From Pinguiococcus pyrenoidosus (lineage: Eukaryota; Sar; Pinguiophyceae; Pinguiochrysidales; Pinguiochrysidaceae), in contig JAAMXY010001245.1 in assembly GCA_019677205.1 (NCBI GenBank), positions 1-12,760 of the forward strand: DNA of 12,760 bases, written 5' to 3'. Made by a program: the position numbers and the translations under genes. This document shows positions 7,146-12,760 of the stretch, piece by piece. Positions within the stretch are counted from its first letter, which is position 1. Every line of letters begins with the position of its first letter. The notes beneath the pieces are model-generated. The model saw only the letters and a list, made by a program, of their open reading frames with translations. It searched no databases and had not been told where the DNA came from.

Positions 7146-9422
7146 CTATCGGATTCGTCGCAGGATGCGTCCCTGCTGCCGCTCCTGAAGCTCGCCACGC
7201 TGCACCATCACTGCGACGGCCTTGCGGACCGAGAAGTTTTGGTGGCCCTGGTGGATTGCCTCCTCGGACAATCGCTTCGCATTCACGCTCATGTGCAGCG
7301 CGCACCGCGTCTTGATGAAATCCTCCGCGCGGCGGACGCCCTCGGCGACTTCGGGCCGGAGGAAGGTCGCCTCCAGGGCGTTCCCGCCCTGCGTGGCGGC
7401 GGCCATGGTACTGACGCGGAAAAGCCGGAGCGCCTCCTCGACGTCGTTGCTCGTCACCTCGGCACTGAGGCGCATCTTCGCCAGCCCCTCGCTCAGCCGG
7501 ACCAGCGCCTCGAGCTGGCGCACCGTGATCGGGACCACATTGTTCTCCGCGCCGAAGTCGTTGGTGCGCTGCCGAATCTGGTCGCGAATGGCAACGTACT
7601 GTGACGTGAGCTTCTCCGTCGAGTCCGGGTTGAGGCGCGGCGCACAGCGGGACCTGCAGTACGAGATGTACTGCTTGAGCGTCGCAATGTCCAGCTCGGA
7701 GTCATCGTCTGCGACGCTCAAGTCGGGTATCCGATCCTTGGCCGAGTGCGCGTCCGGGGCCCCGTCTTCACTGCGCGAGATGCCGCCGGCGGCGCTGATG
7801 TGCACCTGCATCACGTGCCTGGCAATCTGGCGATCGCGCTCTTCGTCGCGAATGTCCCGCACGACAAAGATGAGATCGAAGCGGCTCAGAATGGTCGTCA
7901 TGAGGTCGATGTTCTCCGAGGCGGTCTTGAGGTCGTCGTATCGGCCGTAGATGGGGTTTGCGGCGGCCAGGACACTCGTCCGCGAGTTCAAGACGGTTGT
8001 GATGCCCGCCTTGGCTATGCTGATGGTCTGCTGCTCCATGGCCTCGTGGATGGCCACGCGATCGGATTCATTCATCTTGTCGAACTCGTCGATGCAGACG
8101 ATTCCGCCGTCGGCCAGGACCATCGCTCCGCCCTCCAAGTAGAACTCACCTCTCGCGTCCCGAATGACCGAGGCCGTGAGACCGGCCGCGCTACTGCCCT
8201 TGCCGCTGGTGTACACGCCGACGGGTGCCACCTTCTCGACAAACTTGAGGAACTGGCTCTTCGCGGTGGACGGATCGCCGAGCAGAAGCACGTTGATATC
8301 GCCTCGCAACCGCATGCCATCCGGTAGGGTCTTCCTGCTGCCGCCAAAGAGCTGGACGGCGATCGCGCGCTTGATGTCTACGGTGTAGTCCCCGCTGATG
8401 CTCGGAGCGATGCTCTTGCTGATTTTCTCGTAGATCCGTGGGTTCCGACTCAGGCGGATGAAGAACTCCTCCTCCCGCGGCGTGAAGGAGTTGGCGCTGC
8501 GGCCCGCCCCGTCGTTGTCGATGCTGATGCCCACTACCCGAAGGTACGACTGGCGAATGTTGCCCGTGGCCGCGTGGCCATGCTTGCGCCCGGCGTTGTT
8601 GTTGAAGAGACTGCTGATGCCCAGGACCGAGACGCGCGTGCCCGGCGGCACGCGATCGATCAGCTTGCGATCCATGGTCAAAGCAATGTTCCGCGGCATC
8701 TCTCCCGTGGGGACCACCTCTGGCGCCTCCTGCAGCTTCAGGACCTGCTGGTCCACATAGGTACACTTATCCGGCAGGATCACGAACGGATTCGGGCCGC
8801 AGCTCTCCAAGTCTCCGGCGTCCGCCAAGTCCGTTGCTTGGCCGTTCCGGTCGCATTTCTGGGGCAATGCCACTCTAGTAAAGGGCCCGGACACCGGCAG
8901 GTCCTTCTCCGCGCCGCAGCTCCGGCATTTACACTTGATGGTTACTGCTCTGGCTCGACTTCTCTGCGCGTTGATGACGATTCCCGGGATCCGCAGCAGG
9001 GAGTTCACATGCGCCGCGGTGACATCTCGGAGGCTGATGCAGTTCTGGTCACTCTGCAGCACAATCTGCACTTCAGGAGGCTTGTCCGCGTCCAGGTCGA
9101 CCTCCAGACGCCTCAAGACGTCGCTGGCCGCCAGCTCCATCTGAGGCAAGAAAGCAATAGGCTGCGTCTGCAAGAGCTCCAGAAGCTCTTGGTCGTACTC
9201 GCGGACGTGCGCCAGGTACACGTCCATGAAGCCCTGCTGACGCCGCCACTGGGCCAGCAGCGCCTCTCGGTAGACAAAGACGAGGCCGTCGCGGAAGTTG
9301 CGGAAGAACTCGCGAAAGCGCTTCCGCGCTTGCGACGGCGATGTCTCCACTCCGCCGTCGAAGTTGTCCGCATTGCGCAGGTTGAGGTCGCTGGAGGTGA
9401 TGCGGTCCGCTTCCCAGTCCAT
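7146..9422 (-). CDS. MCM5: DNA replication licensing factor MCM5, intronless
   Basis: MCM5 is one of the six subunits of the MCM2-7 replicative helicase, loaded at origins in G1 and activated with CDC45 and GINS. The single exon encodes 758 residues, against about 734 in human. The N-terminal domain (from about 33) leads to a zinc-binding region with Cys at 166, 169, 190, 208 and 220, the last in the conserved PDKC. The OB-fold block QEAPEVVPTGEMPR follows. The AAA+ core has Walker A GDPSTAKSQ (382-390), SGKGSSAAGLTASV, Walker B IVCIDEFDKM (441-450), the sensor region NSRTSVLAAANPIYGRYD and the arginine finger SRFD (513-516). The winged-helix tail ends in GRILRRIR, as in other MCM5 proteins. 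A Ser/Asp-rich insert at about 544-575 is longer than in animals. MDWEAD is the first Met of the frame, and an in-frame stop lies upstream. It is head-to-head with the SET gene over a promoter rich in E2F-like sites. Confidence 0.98.
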   Translation of the reverse strand: MDWEADRITSSDLNLRNADNFDGGVETSPSQARKRFREFFRNFRDGLVFVYREALLAQWRRQQGFMDVYLAHVREYDQELLELLQTQPIAFLPQMELAASDVLRRLEVDLDADKPPEVQIVLQSDQNCISLRDVTAAHVNSLLRIPGIVINAQRSRARAVTIKCKCRSCGAEKDLPVSGPFTRVALPQKCDRNGQATDLADAGDLESCGPNPFVILPDKCTYVDQQVLKLQEAPEVVPTGEMPRNIALTMDRKLIDRVPPGTRVSVLGISSLFNNNAGRKHGHAATGNIRQSYLRVVGISIDNDGAGRSANSFTPREEEFFIRLSRNPRIYEKISKSIAPSISGDYTVDIKRAIAVQLFGGSRKTLPDGMRLRGDINVLLLGDPSTAKSQFLKFVEKVAPVGVYTSGKGSSAAGLTASVIRDARGEFYLEGGAMVLADGGIVCIDEFDKMNESDRVAIHEAMEQQTISIAKAGITTVLNSRTSVLAAANPIYGRYDDLKTASENIDLMTTILSRFDLIFVVRDIRDEERDRQIARHVMQVHISAAGGISRSEDGAPDAHSAKDRIPDLSVADDDSELDIATLKQYISYCRSRCAPRLNPDSTEKLTSQYVAIRDQIRQRTNDFGAENNVVPITVRQLEALVRLSEGLAKMRLSAEVTSNDVEEALRLFRVSTMAAATQGGNALEATFLRPEVAEGVRRAEDFIKTRCALHMSVNAKRLSEEAIHQGHQNFSVRKAVAVMVQRGELQERQQGRILRRIR

Positions 9423-9515
9423 CGCTTGGATCTCGCCGCTCGGAAGACGACGACAGAGAGAGTTGGAAGCGCTCTGGCTTCACCTCTGACGAAGAGCGGC
9501 GTTTGGGGCGGCAAA

Positions 9516-9530
9516 GCGGATTTGAATCAA
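9516..9530 (+). promoter_or_regulatory. Shared promoter element, copy 2
   Basis: GCGGATTTGAATCAA differs by a single T from the copy at 2621-2636 in the dynein light chain/IFT139 promoter. It lies four bases from the first E2F-like element of this promoter. Confidence 0.4.
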
Positions 9531-9533
9531 AAT

Positions 9534-9543
9534 GGCGGGAAAA
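9534..9543 (-). promoter_or_regulatory. MCM5: E2F-like element 1 of the MCM5/SET promoter
   Basis: GGCGGGAAAA on plus reads TTTTCCCGCC on minus, an exact TTTSSCGC match, about 112 bp upstream of the MCM5 ATG and in MCM5 orientation. E2F control of MCM genes is well established in animals and plants. Confidence 0.55.
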
Positions 9544-9553
9544 CCCCGAAAGG

Positions 9554-9568
9554 TTATTTTGAAAATAA
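9554..9568. repeat. 15-bp palindrome in an AT-rich island
   Basis: TTATTTTgAAAATAA is a perfect 7+1+7 inverted repeat. It sits in a roughly 50-bp AT-rich island between the E2F-like sites. It could be a protein-binding dyad or an easily melted promoter core; which is not known. Confidence 0.4.
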
Positions 9569-9612
9569 TAGGATCATAGATGCAAATCCGTAAGATATGA
9601 AACGGTCGAAAA

Positions 9613-9620
9613 GCGCGAAA
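9613..9620 (-). promoter_or_regulatory. E2F-like element 2 of the MCM5/SET promoter
   Basis: GCGCGAAA on plus is TTTCGCGC on minus, an exact TTTSSCGC match. It lies 7 bp from the stronger element 3. Confidence 0.4.
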
Positions 9621-9627
9621 ACCGGAG

Positions 9628-9640
9628 TTTCCCGCCAAAA
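9628..9640. promoter_or_regulatory. E2F-like element 3 of the MCM5/SET promoter (near-palindromic)
   Basis: TTTCCCGCCAAAA carries TTTCCCGC on plus and TTTGGCGG on minus. This is very close to the classical E2F site, and is the best match in the window. It lies 38 bp upstream of the SET gene ATG. Confidence 0.6.
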
Positions 9641-9678
9641 ACTGCGCCGCACGACAGAATGTGGACACTTTCGGGGCC

Positions 9679-11445
9679 ATGGCCGAGCGCGAGGTGATTT
9701 CGCGGCGAATTTCGAGGTTGTGCGGATGGCTGGAGCGGCATGGTGCAATTCTGCCCCCCGTGGAGCCGAGATTCGGCGTGGGCGGCGACATCCGTCTCCA
9801 TCTCACAGCTGCCGTCGAGAAAGGCAGCTGCGTCGCTCAGATTCCGAGGGCCTGCGTGGCCACCTCTGCACAAATGCGAGAGATGGTGCCAGTGGAATTG
9901 CGCGATGAGCGTCAGCTGGTGCGTGGGCGTCGCAGTGTATCGGAGGACTGCGCGGCGGACGTCACAAGAGTCTCACGCGATCTTGCGCGCATCTAGGGCG
10001 TTCCAGCCGAGCATTGGCCGCTCATTCTGTGGCTGTTGCAGCAAAGGAAGCACCGGGGTCTTGAGGTGACGCAGTGCCGTGCGGAAGCGGGACAGGCGGA
10101 CGACCAAGACGGCAAGAGAGCCGTTTTCGCTGCACCTTCGCCGCGAAAGGAAGTGGAAAGCCATGTAGACTTCTCAGCTTACTTGGAGATGCTGCCTCGA
10201 CTTCCTGACTTGGGTCACATGCCGATGCTGTGGCCTTCGGAGCATCTTGGACTCCTCCGCGGTTCTCATGCGCTGCACCGGGTGCGACAGGAGAGGACGG
10301 CTCTCCTCAAGACTTACTGGTGGGCAAGAAGGCGGAGCCCCTTTTTCGAGGAGCTTGCACCAGCTTTTGGTGACTTTGTGTGGGCGTGTCTGATTGTGAA
10401 TTCGCGAAACTTCGAGTGCCGTGTCGACGGCGAGCCCACGACGGCCTTGGTGCCCTTCATCGACATGCTGAACCATCACCGACCGAAGCAGACGAGGTGG
10501 ATTTACGATCGTGCCGAACGAGCCTTTGAGCTTTGGACTGAGAAGGCTCATCGCTTGGGTGAGGAGCTCTTTGACTCGTACGGCGCAAAGCCGAACCACG
10601 AGCTGCTGGTCGATTTTGGATTTTGTGTCCACCCCAACCTTGACTCGATGGGTGGCGGGCTGGATGAAGTGGAGATCGTGATTTCGCTGCCCGACGTTGC
10701 TGCGGATGATGCAGACTTTTGGTGTATCGACCAGAGCTTCCCCGATCCTGGCGGGAAGGACGAGCGTGAAGATGTGGACGGTGAAGTGTGGCTCCTCGGA
10801 GAGGAAGGTGTGGATGAAAATGCGGAGACAAGCTCGGGGACGTTGGAACCGCCTGGGCACCGAGATGACGACGCTGCGAGCCAGGGACCTAGAACTGAGA
10901 TCCTTGGTCGATGCATCCATCTTTTCGTCGCGGAGCAGGACGATGCGGCCTTCTTCCAACTGCTTTCGATCTGTCGCGCAAAGGCTGCGGACTCCCAGCC
11001 GCTCAAAGCCTGGGCAGGCAGAGGCAAGACGGCGCTGTCCCTGACCGTGCAGGACTCGACGCTGCTCCTCGAGAGCAGGGCTTGGGGTATCATACGGGAG
11101 CTCTGCGAAAAGAAGCTGTCCGCTTATGCTCTGAAGGAGGAGGAGGCGTCGTGGGGGCCGGAGGAGGCGTCGTGGGAGCCGGAGGAGGCGTCGTGGGGGC
11201 CGCAGGAGGCCGGGGCAGCGTCCGAGGTCAACCGATGCAATGCGCTCCGGCTCATCGACGGCGAGAGAAAGATACTCCGCTGGCTTATGCACATGGCTGA
11301 AAGTCTGCTGGGGATGGAAAGCGAAGCCTCCAGGAGGGAAGGAGGAGCGTGCGGCGATTTTGGAGACGCGATCTTGCGCAGGTATCAGCAGCGATCTTGG
11401 CAACTGCTACTTGACCGGGCGACGAAAGAAGGATCGGTTCAATAG
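9679..11445 (+). CDS. SET-domain protein methyltransferase, SETD3/SETD6/Rubisco-LSMT class
   Basis: This family transfers methyl from S-adenosylmethionine to Lys or His of non-histone proteins. Exons are 9679-9918 and 9997-11445 (78-nt GT-AG intron), giving 562 residues. The N-terminal part holds the split SET start: LCGWLERHG, then GGDIRLHLTAAVEKGSCVAQIP. The core follows with VPFIDMLNH at 232-240 (the N-H pair contacts the cofactor in the family) and GEELFDSYG (268-276) with KPNHELLVDFGF. The C-terminal half matches the helical Rubisco-LSMT substrate-binding domain in style (a LLSICRAK helix, and NRCNALRLIDGERKIL). An 84-nt segment at 10066-10149 is in frame but has GT...AG ends and reads as an insert between LLQQRKHRGLE and the family's [F/W]-x-x-Y-L motif; splicing it gives 534 residues. 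A second possible donor lies near 9892. Acidic loops and a 21-bp repeat enlarge the C-terminal domain. The substrate cannot be told. It is divergent from MCM5. Confidence 0.9.
10066..10149 (+). other. Candidate in-frame intron (84 nt) in the SET gene
   Basis: The segment begins GTGACG and ends CGAAAG, lies between complete codons, and has no in-frame stop over 28 codons. Its size fits the other introns here (58-102 nt). Removing it brings the spacing between LLQQRKHRGLE and DFSAYLEMLP closer to the SET family norm. The acceptor has a poor pyrimidine tract, so it may simply be a variable coding loop. Confidence 0.45.
11140..11202 (+). repeat. Three tandem 21-bp repeats in the SET gene
   Basis: Units at 11140-11160, 11161-11181 and 11182-11202 encode EEASWGP, EEASWEP and EEASWGP. 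Units 1 and 3 are identical and unit 2 differs by one base. A decayed fourth unit begins CAGGAGGCC. The repeats sit in a linker of the C-terminal domain and keep the frame, so copy number can vary without breaking the protein. Confidence 0.9.
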
Positions 11446-11579
11446 CGCAAGGGGCGATTCCTACAGCGCGTCTCCGGCCCCGAAACCTGTTGTCCCCTTT
11501 CCCACCCATTGCAAAGGATCCCGTCGTTCACTGCTCTTCCGAGGTCAGATGCCGTGTCACAGGGAATTTCGCGGAGGGT
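11446..11579. other. Convergent intergenic region, SET gene / EF-hand-like gene
   Basis: This 134-bp tail-to-tail spacer lies between the stop codons at 11443-11445 (plus) and 11580-11582 (minus). I see no repeat, polyadenylation hexamer or open frame of interest. Confidence 0.5.
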
Positions 11580-12416
11580 TTACTCTTCCTCGCCGCCTCC
11601 CATGTCGCGCTCCATCTCTTGGTACTCGGCGGAGATTGCGTCGGAAAGCGCAGCGTTCGCTTCGTGCATGTATCTGCGGGACATGGAAAGAGTTAGAGTC
11701 GGCTTGGGGGGCGGCCCTTCGAAGACCAGGACAACAGGGGTCAGCCGGAGTATGCCAAGGCTACGTACTCCGTGAGCGCTCCGAGCAGCGCTTCGGCGAA
11801 CTCGTCGAAGGTGATCGCCTGGCCGCCGTCGCCGTCTTCGGCAGCCGCTTGGCGAAGCCGTGATGAGAAGGTGTCCAGCAAGTTCCTGTACTTGCGAACC
11901 TGTTGCACCGTGGCGAATATATTTGGGTGGATTTGGGGGTAATTTTTGGGTGACCCTCGAGTGCAGGCTTGGTCGCTTCCCGATCAAGCAAGTGCGGCTA
12001 CCTGCTCGTATTTCTCGTCGCGCAGGGTGCGGAGCAGCAGCATGGTCTCTGCCTTGCCGAGGGTCTCGATGACGCAGCAGTTCAACGGGAAGCCCGTCTT
12101 GTCGGGGTTGACCTGGTCGAAGAGCGCCTCCGCCGAGCCGAGCAGATCGCGCTCCCGGTCGGTCAGGCAGCAATTCCGACTGCAGCGGATGCACATCCGC
12201 ATAGGCGGGCACAGCGAGCAGGTCTTGATTACAGCGTCGCACATCTTCTCACGCAAGCAAGCAGAAGATGAGAATCCGACGGCAGGAGACCGAGTATCGA
12301 AGAGAGCGGCGACAGCGCGCAAAAGGTGTTCGGCGCCGCTGAAGGCGCTGGCGTTGATCCTGCACCGGAAGCATTCCGGCTGACAAGCTGCCGTTTCCCG
12401 GCAGCTGCGCAAGGTG
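11580..12416 (-). CDS. Unrecognised Cys-rich EF-hand-like protein; 5' end unresolved
   Basis: I do not recognise this gene. Exons on minus are about 12416 (or 12404)-12002, 11899-11769 and 11673-11580, with GT-AG introns of 102 and 95 nt and matching phases. From the first in-frame ATG (12244) the protein is 155 residues, but the frame stays open upstream to 12424 and the extra 50-odd codons carry a copy of the downstream module, so a further 5' exon is likely. Each module is CxRC, 12 residues, LL-x4-ALFD, a Pro and then GF, then Cys: first CFRC...LLRAVAALFD, then CIRC...LLGSAEALFD. The second has an EF-like loop NPDKTGFP without Glu at position 12. A third, better loop (DGDGGQAITFDE) has D1, D3, I8 and E12, followed by FAEALLGALTEYM. 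The C terminus is acidic (GGGEEE). The CxxC pairs could bind a metal, but this is inference. It is convergent with the SET gene. Confidence 0.65.
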
Positions 12417-12760
12417 CTGCATAGTTACGGCGCGCTGCGGGATGAAGTTGTTGCTCCATTCGCCCATTGGCCTGCGCTGCAGCCGTTCAGCGGCATGGAC
12501 TGGCAGGGCAAGGGATGAAGCGCAGATGCACCTGGTCGAGCGGCCATGCTACAGGAAGCGCAACTCCACCTGGCCGGCGCGATCGAATGAAGGTGCCACT
12601 CTTTGGCGATACCCAGCCAATGGGAGACGCGCAATGCAGCGCCCCGTCAATCCAGATGGTGCATTTCAGATTTCAAGTTCAGAGTTTCGGGATCCCGTGT
12701 GGGAACGGGATCTAACCGTTGTAGGGTAGAGAAGGATAGGAGAGTCCAGATGAATGGTTG
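12417..12760. other. Right-hand region without a firm gene
   Basis: These 344 bp hold several short open frames on both strands, none with recognisable similarity. It is the likely promoter, 5' UTR or upstream exon of the minus-strand EF-hand-like gene. It contains an imperfect 25-bp direct repeat (12514-12538 and 12552-12576, 19 of 25 bases the same) and a hairpin at 12691-12712. A CCAAT word lies near 12616-12620. Confidence 0.45.
12691..12712. repeat. Perfect inverted repeat, 8-bp arms, 6-nt loop
   Basis: GATCCCGT (12691-12698) and ACGGGATC (12705-12712) flank GTGGGA. The GC-rich stem could form a stable hairpin in DNA or RNA, or be a binding site for a dimeric protein. It lies upstream of the EF-hand-like gene, and no function is evident. 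Confidence 0.55.

Larger units (their letters stand above)
9423..9678. promoter_or_regulatory. Divergent promoter region, MCM5 / SET-domain gene
   Basis: This 256-bp interval lies between the MCM5 start (9422, minus) and the SET gene start (9679, plus). It contains three TTTSSCGC-type elements, the shared element GCGGATTTGAATCAA (9516-9530), and an AT-rich island (about 9553-9602) in otherwise GC-rich DNA that contains a 15-bp palindrome. This is the most motif-dense non-coding stretch in the window and is consistent with cell-cycle control of MCM5 by an E2F/DP factor. Confidence 0.75.

Noticed and set aside
8574-9593. A 339-codon open frame antisense to MCM5
   Set aside because: It lies opposite the conserved N-terminal half of MCM5 and resembles no protein family; it is a shadow of that gene.
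10174-11403. A 409-codon minus-strand frame opposite the SET gene
   Set aside because: The plus strand carries clear SET motifs over the same span. The reverse frame has repetitive Leu/Arg/Pro composition produced by the 21-bp repeats and no domain.
12425-12634. Short minus-strand frames with Cys residues as further exons of the EF-hand-like gene
   Set aside because: One reading contains FDRAGQVELRF, faintly like the ALFD module, but the spacing to its Cys differs and no convincing donor joins it to the next exon.
1-12760. Mobile element, CRISPR, RNA gene or viral insertion
   Set aside because: No transposase, reverse transcriptase, long terminal or inverted repeats, regularly spaced repeats, tRNA cloverleaf or rRNA-like sequence was seen; essentially all of the window is explained by the seven host genes and their spacers.

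Overview
The window is nuclear DNA from a ciliated (flagellated) eukaryote, most likely a GC-rich, gene-dense protist. The evidence for a eukaryote is short GT-AG introns that can be spliced out precisely by protein homology (58-102 nt in the five intron-containing genes) and eukaryote-only proteins: the NatB catalytic subunit, an intraflagellar transport protein, a dynein light chain and MCM5. The IFT and Tctex-type genes imply a cilium. I cannot place the lineage from sequence alone; GC-rich alveolates, cryptophytes, haptophytes and stramenopiles all remain possible.

Layout: seven genes alternate strictly in strand (-,+,-,+,-,+,-). (1) 65-726 minus, a three-exon calmodulin/myosin-light-chain-like EF-hand protein. 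(2) 1038-1854 plus, a five-exon NAA20 ortholog (NatB acetyltransferase). (3) 1867-2439 minus, a four-exon Tctex1/Tctex2b-type dynein light chain (DYNLT2B-like). (4) 2845-6993 plus, an intronless IFT139/TTC21B. (5) 7146-9422 minus, an intronless MCM5. (6) 9679-11445 plus, a SET-domain protein of the SETD3/SETD6/Rubisco-LSMT class. (7) 11580 to about 12416 minus, a Cys-rich EF-hand-like protein I do not recognise, whose 5' end is unresolved. Nothing firm is visible from there to 12760.

The alternation creates three head-to-head intergenic regions (727-1037, 2440-2844, 9423-9678), which are probable bidirectional promoters, and three tail-to-tail junctions of 12, 152 and 134 bp. The 12-bp junction means that the mRNAs of NAA20 and the dynein light chain must overlap antisense if they have normal 3' UTRs.

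Functional links: the dynein light chain and IFT139 share one promoter region, and both families serve retrograde ciliary transport (dynein-2 and IFT-A). The MCM5/SET promoter holds three E2F-type TTTSSCGC elements, which fits the known E2F control of MCM genes. The same motif class occurs once in each of the other two divergent promoters. A 15-16 bp element (GCGGATTTTGAATCAA, one T shorter in the second copy) is shared by the IFT139 and MCM5 promoters.

I see no CRISPR array, transposon, tRNA, rRNA or prokaryotic operon. The least explained items are the Cys-rich repeat protein at the right end, the shared promoter element, and an 84-nt in-frame candidate intron in the SET gene.
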